A stretch of 64,000 nt of DNA from the NCBI GenBank assembly GCA_032717465.1, contig CM064715.1, positions 34,763,046-34,827,045 of the forward strand, read 5' to 3'. This document shows, piece after piece, positions 21,860 through 32,274 of this stretch. Source of the stretch: Coenobita brevimanus. Its lineage: Eukaryota; Arthropoda; Malacostraca; Decapoda; Coenobitidae. Below the pieces are notes generated by a model. It was not told the DNA's origin. It ran no database searches and was given only the letters and a program-made list of their open reading frames with translations. The position numbers were made by a program, and so were the translations under genes. Positions within the stretch are counted from its first letter, which is position 1; every line of letters begins with the position of its first letter.

Positions 21860-22092
21860 CAAGTTTTTGCGCCTGGTGGTTTAGTGGGTAATAATTGCGC
21901 TCCAATCGGATTGAGCTGGTGAAGGTTTATATCCAAGGGATGGTTGTGGTTGATTGCTCGTGCGGTGCCATTCAGGGATGAGTGAGGCTAGTCACTCTCA
22001 TCTTAAATGTCGGGACCAACTGCCTAGCCCTGGGCTCCTGCGTTCCTCGTAGGGCAATGTAGGATTGGATGATGGATGGATGGATTGAATGA
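21860..22092 (+). mobile_element. Probable tRNA-derived SINE with GGAT tail
   Basis: An A-box-like TGGTTTAGTGGGTAAT and a B-box-like AAGGTTTATATCCAAG have tRNA-like spacing. A body follows and ends in a short (TGGA)n tail at about 22067-22090. Tetranucleotide tails are common in SINEs mobilised by LINEs. The counterpart in the right arm is on the minus strand at 43972-44212. Confidence 0.5.
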
Positions 22093-22143
22093 GGTGTAAT
22101 TTGTTACTTTACATTTAATTCACTTTGTATATATTTTACTTTT

Positions 22144-22181
22144 GTCTGACGATGAGGTTGGACTACCTCGAAATGTCACTG
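22144..22181 (+). ncRNA. Hammerhead-like motif at the Penelope-associated 3' end (tentative)
   Basis: CTGACGATGA is followed by a 5-bp stem (GAGGT, TGGACT loop, ACCTC) and then GAAATGTC. This resembles the CTGATGA...GAAA core of hammerhead ribozymes known from Penelope-like elements, with a 3-base insertion in the first core strand. In the right copy (43882-43919) the stem is GGGGT...ACTTC, which still pairs through G-U wobbles. The catalytic core is not canonical, so activity is doubtful. Confidence 0.35.
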
Positions 22182-22282
22182 CTGTAATAAATCGCGAACA
22201 TGGCCCCAGTTCAACGTCTCCTTGTCCTGGTCTTCAGTTTTATATATGCCATCAGGTTCCCTACTGGATCCTCAGTTATTAA

Positions 22283-22284
<2 letters not shown>

Positions 22285-22371
<87 letters not shown>
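22285..22371. repeat. (TA)n microsatellite
   Basis: TA array of about 87 bases between the Penelope 3' end and a LINE fragment. The same junction recurs at 43636-43778 and 63808-63886. Confidence 0.96.
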
Positions 22372-22373
<2 letters not shown>

Positions 22374-22375
22374 GG

Positions 22376-23175
22376 TAGTTTGTAACTCGCATTTCAAACA
22401 CAAAGATGCACATAAATATACACGGTATAAAGGGAACGGGGATCGTGTTGAAAGGGGCATGACTGATTATGTGCTCGTAGCGAGGTTGATGATGAGAATG
22501 GTTGCTGCTACGAGGGCCATGAGAGGATGAGAAGACGATGTGGAGGTCTGTCAGATCATATGACTGGTATGCATGATGAAGCTGAGAGGAGTTAGGTGGA
22601 TCAGGACTGAGAGGAGCAGTGAGAGAGAAAGACGGAAAGTTGAGAAGCTGAGTATCAAAGAAATGGCAGATGATTAAAGGACCAACATAGAGGAGTAGTT
22701 AGAATCAGTGAATTGGAATGAAAGGGATCTGGACAGCATGTGGAATGCATATAGGGATTGCTTAGTCAGGAATGCTAAAGCGGTGTGTAGTGTGGCAAGA
22801 GTAACAACAAAGAAAAAAGGTATGGCATGGTGGGATGAGGAGGTTAAGGGAGTAGTGGAGGAAAAGAGGAAGAAGTGGCTAAAGGAGTTACAGGACAGGG
22901 GTTTAGTTGTAATAAGAAATGAATATACTGTTAAGATGCACATAAAGAGACTAGTGTTGAGGAAAAAGGAGGTAAATGATGATCTAGGAAGAAAAATGAA
23001 TGCTAACTACTCTGAAGATAGGAAATTATTCTCGAAAGAGGTGCGGAAATGTAGAAATGAAAGCGGAAAGAAATGTGATGGTGTAAGGAGGTAGGTGGTA
23101 GATATATCACTCCTGTAATTGATTATAGAATGGTCGTAGCCGAGCTGTAGGTAATAGTGAATAGATTAGTGAAGA
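22376..23175 (+). pseudogene. LINE fragment: end of endonuclease and linker, copy L
   Basis: Frames at 22383-22530 ([28 protein letters not shown]) and 22708-23094 (AWWDEEVKGVVEEKRKKW, KMNANYSEDRKLFSKEVRK) correspond to the endonuclease end and the lysine-rich linker before the reverse transcriptase. They are similar to the same region of the LINE at 29.5-32.0 kb. It is truncated on both sides and frameshifted. Homologous fragments lie at 42840-43635 and 62990-63785, both on the minus strand, as parts of the larger duplicated block. Confidence 0.7.
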
Positions 23176-23464
23176 GATAACCTCAGTTCACTTGTAGTCG
23201 GTGACAGAAGAAGATAAAGATGAGTGCTGGGGTGTGATTGTATTTTTTATTCTCCTCAAAAGGGAAATCTCAAGATTAACGCAGAGTGTATTAAACAAGA
23301 GCTTTTTGTGCTAGTTAACTTCTCTCCCAGCTTCTCTCGCTAGACCCCACTTCTCACTCTGTCCACTCCAGTTATCTAATTCCTTGTGACCTGTCCTCCT
23401 CTTTCTATCCGTATATAAGACCTTCTATCACGTGGGCTGCACTGTGGTCAAAATGTTCTAGAAG

Positions 23465-23519
<55 letters not shown>

Positions 23520-24274
23520 TAAGTTTCCGGCCAAGCATCACGAGGTGCTGAATATAGCATTCCTCAGAGGGAATTCGCAAACACCATTTCCTCCAGGGCC
23601 TAGCATATGACTTTCATTTAATCTCTAAGATACTTATGTGTGTTTTATGATACTATAGAGTCCTGACATCACTTGGTCACGAACTGCTACCGAATCTAAG
23701 CATGTGATAGAGGTCTAATATTCATGACAATATTGTACAGATATAATAATATTGTAGAAGCAAAACATATTATCCAGTAGTAATACATTGTATGGAGTAA
23801 ATACATAACACATTGTTCTAATACACTGTATGTATAATAAATACATTTTAGTAGAGTTGATTGCAGAATAACATATTGTAGTAATAGTGGCACAAATTTG
23901 TATGTACAAGAGACATACTCATTAATGGCAGTACCATGCCGAGATTATAGTAGGAGTCATTAATATATTTGTAATGTGATTTATATCAAGGATACATATA
24001 TATGAAATATAATAATATTGTTATATGAATTGGTTATTGTATATTGGGTAACAATAATTCATGATTTGATAAATAATGTATATATGTTACCCCATAATTT
24101 TCTTACTAAATAAAAATTATTATTGTTATTATTATTACTATCATTATTATTATATTTTTATTTGTTAATATATTTTTCACTATTTACATATTCACCTTTC
24201 ATTCAGGGGGTCTCACTTGAATGTTCACTCTTCCTTTCGTAAATGCTGACTTCAGGTTTGCAATTCTTGCTTGC
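23176..24274. other. Non-coding flank shared by three copies, with (TG)n and (TTA)n
   Basis: No gene recognised. It contains a (TG)n array (23467-23518) and an imperfect (TTA)n region (about 24119-24155). The same order recurs in reverse complement at 41673-42840 and 61826-62990. A TATATAAGACC block near 23413 could be a promoter or part of an old solo LTR; I cannot show either. The three copies are not independent insertion sites, because this flank is the same at each BEL LTR. Confidence 0.55.
23467..23518. repeat. (TG)n microsatellite
   Basis: About 52 bases of TG. The orthologous arrays in the two minus-oriented copies are longer (about 120 and 95 bases). Confidence 0.97.
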
Positions 24275-25060
24275 TGTGGGAAATATTTTCACCCAGAGCA
24301 GTTGCACTTTCTACTTTTTTAAACAGTCGTCCCTGGTTAGAAAGCAGAGGAAAACCTGAGATCGTTAACAACTATTCAAGCGGTTTTTCACAACCCATAA
24401 ATTACGTTCTCTTTAATAATTCTTATTATTGATTAAATGCCCATGCGTTTAACCCCTCTTGGACAACTATCTTGTAAATACAAGTAATTACTTGGGAATT
24501 TTCACTGACTAAACTGCGTCTGCGTGTCAGATGACTTGTCTGAATATGAAAAGGCCCTCATATAAAAACAGATGTGGATTTAACATATCCATATGGATGA
24601 AGGGAATATTTGGTGTGCCTTTAGTTTAATTAAAACTAAGAATTTCTTAGATTCGCCATGTATATATCATGATGTAATCTAACTGTATTTCATATTGTAA
24701 ATAATTAATAGTTGGCACCTCTATCATTGTATGAGGGAGATAGAGGCTTGCCTAGTTAGCTCACTCTGCTCCTAGACAAGGTCCAAGCACGTTTGTATTT
24801 ACACACTTCAAGGACACTTGACTGTCCAAGCAACAGACAGAAAAGCACGCTCGTCGTCATCTGTTGTTCAGCACCTTTACGAATTGGCCAATTCAAGGGG
24901 AGATTAGCTAGGAGATTGAAGAGAATTAATTAGGTGAGTTAAGGTGTAGTTTACTGTTCACCTAAACCTATGAGACTTGTTTGAATTTACTTATAGACAA
25001 TTTTAGGGACGAGTAAGGACCTACGAGTTGTTTACTAGAAAATACTAGATATTTCTGACA
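24275..25060 (+). repeat. BEL/Pao LTR, copy L (no MITE)
   Basis: Runs from TGTGGGAAATATTTTC to TATTTCTGACA, 786 bases. Unlike the LTRs at 40647-41672 and 60789-61825 it lacks the mariner-like MITE; the empty site reads GCCTAGTTAGC near 24750 (plus orientation). Confidence 0.88.
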
Positions 25061-25064
25061 TTTC

Positions 25065-25080
25065 TGGTGCCCTGAGTAAG
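25065..25080 (+). other. BEL primer-binding site, copy L
   Basis: TGGTGCCCTGAGTAAG starts 4 bases after the LTR end. The TGGTGCC start is usual for this position. The same site adjoins each of the other three BEL LTRs. Confidence 0.65.
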
Positions 25081-25146
25081 GATACCGACTCGTATCATTT
25101 AAATATTTTTCACATTTTTGGTGCCCCCAGAAAGTGAGGAGAGCAG

Positions 25147-26793
25147 ATGTGTGCCGAAGCACTGAATGTGTTTAAGGTTGCTTTTGTTGGGCATAATTTA
25201 CTACCACGTTCTGTTGCCGTGGATGATGTGGAAATACGTACATACCGAGTTCAGGGAAAATGGATGTTTGGGAAATTGAGTGGGGGGATAAAATACAACC
25301 CTAAAGGTTTAACAACCCAGAGGGATAGGTTTAAAGTTACGAACCTAATCCCTACACTCCTCAAATTTTAAATGAATGATTAGCTGAGCCGGAAAATGAG
25401 TATTTGGAAAGTAAGTGGGGGGATAAATACAACCAGGGGGATAGGTTTGATGTAATGAACTTAATCCCTACCCTCTTCAAAATTTAAAATAATCAGATAA
25501 TTACTAAGCTGAGGTAAATTTGTGGCTGAAACTCCTAGTTAAATTATTAGATCAGAAACCAGTAAACATGTCTGTTTCCTCGTTGCAAAGATCTTCTAGT
25601 AGTAAAGCTGGATGGGTAACTAGAACCATAAATGATTGCAAACAATCGTTGGACGAAATACCTCTGTCCAGAGAGAAATTAAATAGTCTCCTAAATATAC
25701 TGAAAGACCAGTGGAATGAATACATGATAGAACAGATCTCCCTAAGGTCAGCAAACTCACATATCTGTTAGAACAGGTCAAAGGAACACATCAGCTAATA
25801 AAAGAATTACCAGTAGAAGAAAATTATTATAAGGTTGCCTTGACTATCCTTCGACAAAACTAAGAAAACAGGGAGCAAGTTATTACTCAGTTACTGAAGG
25901 CTGTAATTGAATTGCCCATACTAGATACTATTTTGATTCCTTGCAAAATTTTAGAATTGCACTGAGTTGTAACTTAAAGGCCTTAGGTACTTACGAAGAT
26001 ATCAATGCATCAGATTGGGTGCTTTCAAGAATTGTGTCCTTGAAACTTCTACCGAAAACCGAGGATGCTTTGTATATGGTAGGTACCAAAAGGATAATTT
26101 CTCCTACGAAGAGATTGAGGAAGACGATGCAACTCTGTAAATATTTGCAAGGAACAGTAAAACCTACTGAGATTAAACAGCAGACTGAAATAAAGAAAAA
26201 ACCCACTAACCAACTGGTTGGGAAATTTAAGGCAAAGAAGACTAAGTATATGCCTAAGAAAGAGATAGGTACTTTCCTTAGTTCCTTAAAAGCTGAGGAT
26301 AAAGTATTAAAGACAAGGAATAGACAAACCGATGAAATTAAGGAAGTAAAACCTTCCATGGTAAAGGACAGGAAAGTTTGTGCATTTTGTGGTGAGCAAC
26401 ATTCCAGTGCATCCTGTCAACATTATCCTGATTATGCTTCTAGAGTAGGAAAGCTCCAGGAACTGGGGTGTTGTATAATTTGTATGAACTCCGAACATAC
26501 TTCCGCGGACTGTAAGACAATTAAATCTTTGTTTTAAATCGAAAAAGGATCATCGTCATAGTGCTTTATGCCGAAGGATGAAAATTGAGGTTCCTAAACC
26601 TGCAAGTGTCAATATGACAAATGCAAAGGGAAATGCTCCAATAGTAATGCCAGCTGCAGTTCCCATAGCCGATGTGAAGGTATTGATTGAGAATGGAAAC
26701 ATATTGGCACGTACCCTTTTTGATACGAGTGCTCAGAAAACCTTCATTTCTGCAGACATTGTGAAGAAATCCGCAGAAAAGAAGAAAAAGTAA
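25147..26793 (+). pseudogene. BEL/Pao leader, gag and protease start, copy L
   Basis: The gag start is most likely the ATG at 25568 (MSVSSLQRSSSSKAGWVT), conserved in copy R at 60271. The upstream frame 25147-25371 is part of the leader and has no known function. Relative to the minus-strand copies there is a deletion at about 25728 that removes part of gag. The frame resumes at 25941-26537 with two zinc motifs, CAFCGEQHSSASC and CCIICMNSEHTSADC. 26578-26793 holds the protease start with active-site-like LFDTSAQKTFIS. A stop lies between the zinc-finger and protease frames. The final codons after KK are already RTE sequence. Confidence 0.8.
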
Positions 26794-28515
26794 TTCAGCT
26801 GAAAGACAGTAACCACCTATTTTACTACAGAGGAAGGGAAAATGAAAGAGTTAGTGGCGCAGTTTTTCTAATTAACAGAAATCTTTCAGACAACATTGTT
26901 AAATTCAGCAGTGTATCTAACAGAGCAGCATTTGTTGTCATTAGACTGTACCCTGAAAATAATACAAGTATATGCACCAACTTCTCAAAGCTCAGATGAA
27001 GAAATAGAAACATTCTGTGATGACATCTCCCAGATTATGGAAGAAGAAAAGACAACATATACTATACTCATGGGAGCCTTCAATGCAAAAGTTGGGAAGT
27101 CGAAAAATGGAGAAGCATGTATGGGAAAGTTTAGAGTGTGAGAAAGGAATGAAAGAGGAGAAATGTTCGTAAATTTTGCTGAAATGTATAACATGAGAAT
27201 AATGAACACATTCTTCCACAAAAGAACAGGGAGAAGGTGGACCTGGAGAAGCCCAAATGGAGAAACAAAGAATGAAATCGACTTCATTATGGCAGATAAG
27301 AATAACACTATCACAAATGCCACAGTTATCAACAAAGTAAATATAGGTGGTGATCATAGAATGGAGGGATGCACAGCCAGAGTGAATTTCAGAAGTGAAA
27401 GAAAGAAGATGATTGAAGATAAAAAGATATGGCCAATAAAAGTAAACGAAAACAAAGCAGCCTTTCAGTTGGAAATAAGGAACAGATTTCAGGCTCTAAG
27501 TAATGCTGAGTGTGACATTGATGAGCTGAATGACAGACTAAAAAGTGCTAAGAGAATCACCGGAGGTAGTAGGAAAACCTAATACAACGAAAGGCAAGAA
27601 ATATTCAGAAAAGACTCTTGAGCTTATGAAAAAACGAAATGAAATGAAAGTAAAAACAAAGAAAGACGAAATAGAACGAGCGGAATTAAATAAGCTTATC
27701 AACAAAAGACAAGAAGAAGAAAAAAAGAAAGAGAAACATGAATCAGAACAAGGAATCCATCGAAAATCGAAAAAGTCTGAAATAGGTCAGAAGTAAAATG
27801 GCACTAGGAAAGCAACAAATGACATCACTGAAAGAAAAAAAACGGTGAAATATTAAATGCCGAGATAAGATGGTGAAGAGAGTTGAAGAATTTTACAAAC
27901 AACTGTATGCATCAAAGGCAGTAGTACCAATAGCTAACTTTTCAGTTGACAAAAGTGAAATACCTGAGGTAACACCTGACGAAGTAAATATTTCCCTAAA
28001 AAATATGAAAAGAGGGAAGGCTCCGGGAGAAGATGGAAGAGTAACAGATTTACTGTTGGATGCAGGAGCAGAAGTATAAAATAGGCTTGCTCACTTATTT
28101 ACCCACTGTATCAAACAGAAGTAAATTCCCAAATCATGGTATAATGCAATAGTTATTTTACTCTACAAAAGAGGTGACTCGAAAGATCTTAGTAACTATC
28201 GACCCATTAGCTTATTATCAGTCATTTACAAACTCTTCACTAAAGTCCTTACGAACAGATTAACGACAATTTTGGGGGAGAACCAACCTCGTGAGCAGGC
28301 ATGATTCCGAACCGGGTATTCAACCACTGATCATCTACATATAATGAATCAGCTGACTGAGAAAACTACAGAATATAATAATCCAGTGTGCTTAGGTTTT
28401 GTTGATTACGAAAAGGCTTTTGATTCAGTGGAGCACATAACGATTATAAATTCACTGCGAGAACAAGGAGTGAATGAGAACATTGTAAAACTCCTCTAAA
28501 ACATGTATAAAGAGG
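26767..28515 (+). pseudogene. RTE LINE copy 2, fused to BEL protease
   Basis: Begins inside the endonuclease (equivalent of 4225 in copy 1) and ends abruptly in the reverse transcriptase after the TYIKEG equivalent, without a 3' tail. It shares with copy 1 the TGA before FRTGYSTTDHL (near 28302), which copy 3 lacks. Readable parts: VYAPTSQSSDEEIETFCDDI, GDHRMEGC, NISLKNMKRGKAPGEDG, NYRPISLLSVIYK, VDYEKAFDSVEH. Multiple stops (27139, 27580, 28077, 28121, 28302, 28497 regions) make it inactive. Confidence 0.85.
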
Positions 28516-28516
28516 G

Positions 28517-29519
28517 CCATCGTTACGAAAAGATATATACAATCATTTAGACTGATGAGAGTCATGTGCGAGACACAAAGGCTACACGTTAACACCTGCA
28601 CCTATAGGGCAATACCCCGTACCTAATCGACCGTGGGAAGTTGTCGACATTGACTATGTTACCGTTATCCTACAATAATAATCAGTATCTACTCGTGGCT
28701 ACAGACTACTTCTCAAGATATGTGATTTTAGCCCCAATTAAGGATAAGATAGCCAAACAGTGGCAAGGGCAATCGTAGATAATATAATATGAATATTTAC
28801 AACCCCAAAGGCATTAATAAGTGATAATGGGAGTGAGTTTAATTCCGAAATCTTGCAAGAAACATGTAAACAATACAATATAAAAACAAGGTAAATGTCA
28901 GCCTATCACCCAGCATCAAATGGGTTGGTAAAGAGACAAAACAAAAAGGTGTTGGATGTGCTACTTCACATTCTTAATGACAGTTGTGCAAGCTGGGATG
29001 ATTGGATTCCCAGAGTGGAAGCTTCAAGTAATGGAGCAATTAATAAATCTATAGGAGACACACCACATTGGATTATATACGGGATAGACAGACAACTACC
29101 TTACGAAATTCTAGAAGGTGAAAATTTACCAATATATAATTATGACGATTCCCCTAAACTCCGTTTGTGTGAATTGCAGGATATCCACAAAAGGATGAAG
29201 AAGCAATTACCGATGTCCAAGGATGAAATGCCGGAGGCATTCAATAAAAGGGCAAAAGATCACCTATCGACTTGGGAGACATTGTCTATGGTGTCATTCA
29301 CCCTAGAGACAATAAACTATCACCAAAATTTGAAGGCCCATACTGAGTGATTAAAAAGACTGCAAACAAGGTAGTCACTGTCGAGCGGCAAAGAAAAACA
29401 AATTCATGTTGATCATTTAAAAAAGATCTCAAGGAATTTAGCCAGCAATTATGCAACCCCGGACACAATCGAAACTCCGTACACCGTCGGTGACAATATA
29501 CTAAATGAAATCAATACAC
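28517..29519 (+). pseudogene. Gypsy/errantivirus-like integrase fragment
   Basis: After an abrupt switch from RTE, minus its N-terminus: CARHKG, TPAPIGQYPVPNRPW, VVDIDYVTV (first Asp), YLLVATDYFSRYVI, ALISDNGSEFNSEIL (second Asp), then the frame 28895-29350 with SAYHPASNGLVKRQNKKVLD. The catalytic Glu expected in NGLVERQN is Lys here, so the enzyme would be dead. Stops at about 28674, 28786 and 28891 also break it. The C-terminal part has IHVDHLKKI. It is continuous with the env region once the LINE at 29520-32029 is disregarded, so both belong to one retrovirus-like gypsy element. Its gag, protease, RT and LTRs are missing. Confidence 0.8.
29512..29519. repeat. 8-bp target-site duplication, left
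   Basis: CAATACAC, repeated at 32030-32037 on the other side of the LINE. Confidence 0.8.
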
Positions 29520-29544
29520 TATCTATCTATCTATCTATCTATCT
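29520..29544. repeat. (TATC)n, LINE 3' tail
   Basis: On the minus strand this is a (GATA)n tail at the LINE 3' end, directly against the target duplication. LINEs that end in short tandem repeats instead of poly-A commonly show this. Confidence 0.9.
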
Positions 29545-29561
29545 ACCTATAGCCCGACGCC

Positions 29562-32029
29562 CTAATCCCGCAAAGGGTGGCCGCAGACAAAACGCCTCCA
29601 AGTCACTCTGTCACCCACCAATTGACTACCCTCCCCCCAACTCACCCCCCCCTCCCTCATACACCTCTCAACTCCATCCCTCCACCTCATCCTCGGTCTA
29701 CCCCTCCCTCTCCCTCCCTCCACCTCACCTACATACACCCTCTTAGTCAGTCTTTCATTCTCCATTCTCTCCACATGTCCAACCACCTCAGTGTATTTCT
29801 CCTAATCTTTTCAACCACATCCACATCTACCCCACAACGTTCCTTCACTTCTTCATTCGTCAACCTGTCCCTCCACGTCACTCCACATGCTCCTCTCAAG
29901 TAACTCATTTCCACTGCTCTCACTCTTGACTTGTTCCCCTCTTGCAAGGTCCACGCCTCGCTTCCATACGTCAGGGTAGGGATCACAATACCATCATGCA
30001 GTGACTTCCTAACTTCCATACTCACCTCCCTATTTCTCATCACGGCTTTCAGTGTACCAACAACCTTTCTTCCCTGCTGTACCCTTTCACGTACTTCATC
30101 CCCCAAAGTTCCATCCTTACTCATCACACTACCCAAGTACTTGAATGCACTCACATTCTCCATATCCTCACCATCCAACCTCATTGCACACTCTGTGACT
30201 TCATTCCTCTCAAACACCATAACTTTACTTTTGTTTACATTAACTTTCAGCTTCCTCCTCCTACACACTGTTCCAAATTCATTCACCAAACCTTGCAACT
30301 CCCATTCATCTTCACTCAACAATACTGTATCATCAGCAAACAGCAACACCGGAAGCTTCCAAATCTCACCCTCATTCATTAGGGCCAGCCCCACATCCAC
30401 TGCCCTACCTTGCATCTCCTTTACAACGCCATCCATATATATATTAAACAGCCATGGAGACATCACACACCCCTGTTTCAGTCCCACATTGAGATCAAAG
30501 AACTCACTCAGCTCACCATCCACTCGCACCGTAGCCCTAGCTCCTTCGTACATACTCTTCACAGCACTCAACAATTTCCCCCCCACTCCATATATTCTTA
30601 ATACCTTCCACATACCTTGCCTATCTATTCTGTCATAAGCTTTCTCCAAGTCCATGAAGGCAGCATACACTTTCCTTCCCTTCTCTAGATACTTCTCCAA
30701 TAAACATCTTAGAACAAATATCTGATCTACACACCCTTTTCCCTTCCTAAATCCCCCTTGTTCTTCTCCAACTAGCTCCTCTGTCATATGCCTAACCCTA
30801 TCAATGAGTATTCTACCATATATTTTACCAGTCACACTAAGAAGGCAAATACCCCTATGGTTACCACATACTTCTCTCTCCCCTTTTCCTTTGTACAGAG
30901 GAACAATTATACCTGATTTCCAGTCCTCTGGAACCCTTCCCTCTTCCCAAGCCAATTTACACAACTTCCATATCCACTCCACAACAATCTCACCCCCATA
31001 CCTAAGCATTTCACCACACACTCCATCAATTCCTGGGGCCTTTCCCAGCTTAATCTTCTTCATCGCTTCCTCTACTTCCGACCTACTGATATCTTCCTCC
31101 CTCCTCTCATCTCTTCTTCTCCCAGCCATTCCCCAACCACTTATACTCACACTGCTCTCACTCTCTACATTCAACAAATCCTCAAAGTGCTCCTTCCATC
31201 TCCTCAATTTCTCTCTCTTCTCCACCAACAATCTATTATTCCTATCTTTTACTCCCCTACTATTTCCCCTTTCACACTGCCTTACTTTCTTTACCTCCTT
31301 CCAAAACAATTTCTTACTCTCCCTCCATTTCACACTCAGATTCCTCCCAAACTCTTCATCCACTTTCTTCTTACTCTCCTTCACCAGTCTCTTAACCTCC
31401 CTTCTCCTGCTCACATATACCTCTCTTCTCTCTCTCATCTTCTCCCCTACCTCTACTCGCCAACCATTCACCACATGCCTTCTTCTTTTGTTCCACAGCT
31501 CGTTTCGCCTCATCATTCCACCATGCTGTCCCTTGCACACCCTTGCATCTCCTCCTCACTCCACAAACCGCCTCACACGCTGCGCCTATCTCTTCCGTGA
31601 ATATCTTACATACGTCTTCCACCCCTTCCATCTGCTCTAGCTCATACCTTCCCAATCTTTCTTCCACTATGCTCTTATACTCTGTCATTTTCTTACTATC
31701 TTGCAGTTTCTCCACTCTTCTCACAGGAGCTGCTTCCTCCTGTCTTCCCCTTCGTCTCCTCAACCACTTTCTTTGCAGCTCTACCTTGGCCATCACTAAG
31801 TGATGGTCCGAGACTCCATTCCCCCACCCTCTCCACACTCTTGCATCCAACACTTGTCTTCTCATTCGCTCATCCACACACACGTAGTCTATCATTGCCT
31901 TTCGTTCAACAAGTTCACCATCCATCCTCCTCATTACTCTCCATGTATACCGGTGGATCATCTTATGACGAAAGTAGGTGTTGGCTATTGCCAACCCCTT
32001 ACCAGCACAGATGTCCACTAAAGCACTAC
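29562..32029 (-). pseudogene. LINE endonuclease end and reverse transcriptase
   Basis: 31392-32029 covers the endonuclease end (NTYFRHKMIHRYTWR, MIDYVCVDERM, VSDHHLVM). A frameshift near 31420 leads into a 597-codon frame (31540-29747) with KLGKAPGIDGVCGEMLRYGG, FMDLEKAYDRIDRQGMWKVL, VGLKQGCVMSPWLFNIYMDG and the intact catalytic LLFADDTVLLSE near 30325-30360. A second frameshift near 29790 separates LRWLDM from the terminal MVGHVERMENERLTKRV and RGRPRMRWRDGVERC. With only two frameshifts this is the best preserved LINE reverse transcriptase in the window. Confidence 0.87.
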
Positions 32030-32037
32030 CAATACAC
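32030..32037. repeat. 8-bp target-site duplication, right
   Basis: CAATACAC, the partner of 29512-29519. Confidence 0.8.
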
Positions 32038-32244
32038 ACAAATGTAAATTAAGATCGCATGATAAACACACAAAAATAGGTGCGACTGTTACTACAAATG
32101 TCACAATACAGCATTTACATGAGCTAGGTATCGATTTAAACTCCTTCTACAAGTAAAACAACGAGAAAAGTTATTATTCTCCACGAGCCAGTTGTAATGC
32201 ACATCATCACCATCATCGACCACACCATGACTTTATTAGCAAAT

Positions 32245-32271
32245 TAATATATTTTTATTTTTCGGCAGGTA
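32245..32271 (+). promoter_or_regulatory. Candidate 3' splice site before env
   Basis: A T-rich run ends in TTTTTCGGCAG, followed by GTAACG and an ATG at 32275. Env of retroviruses and errantiviruses is made from a spliced RNA, and the position just ahead of the env start fits an acceptor. No donor is visible because the 5' part of the element is missing. Confidence 0.45.
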
Positions 32272-32274
32272 ACG

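Larger units (their letters stand above)
24275..26766 (+). mobile_element. BEL/Pao element copy L: 5' LTR, gag, start of protease, then fusion to RTE
   Basis: 5' LTR (24275-25060), primer site, leader, gag and the protease active-site region on the plus strand. Near 26766 the sequence switches from BEL protease to RTE copy 2. The intact counterpart on the minus strand continues at this point into the rest of the protease and pol, so copy L is truncated. An identical switch occurs in copy R at 58846. Confidence 0.85.
29520..32029 (-). mobile_element. 5'-truncated LINE inserted into the errantivirus-like element
   Basis: About 2.5 kb on the minus strand between 8-bp target duplications, with a GATA tail at its 3' end. 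The 5' end lies inside the endonuclease, so it is a typical 5'-truncated copy. I cannot fix the clade with confidence (RTE/CR1-like by the C-terminal RGRPRMRWRDGVE block). The same family is seen at 54837-56671. Confidence 0.88.

Noticed and set aside
25147..25371. Independent small gene in the BEL leader
   Set aside because: The frame recurs in copies M and R but with breaks (copy R is shifted), it lies between primer site and gag, and it shows no known domain. Kept only as leader sequence.
26985..27357. Minus-strand frames rich in Phe and Ser opposite the RTE endonuclease (also at 4444-4905 and plus-strand 58262-58605)
   Set aside because: Antisense of AT-rich RTE coding sequence; repeated only because the RTE copies are repeated.
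29520..29544. Regular TATC units as a possible CRISPR or satellite
   Set aside because: A 4-base unit at a LINE 3' end; no spacers and no CRISPR structure anywhere in the window.
30804..31640. Long plus-strand frame opposite the LINE reverse transcriptase, 278 codons rich in Ser, Leu and Pro
   Set aside because: It is the antisense shadow of the minus-strand LINE, which has clear RT motifs.
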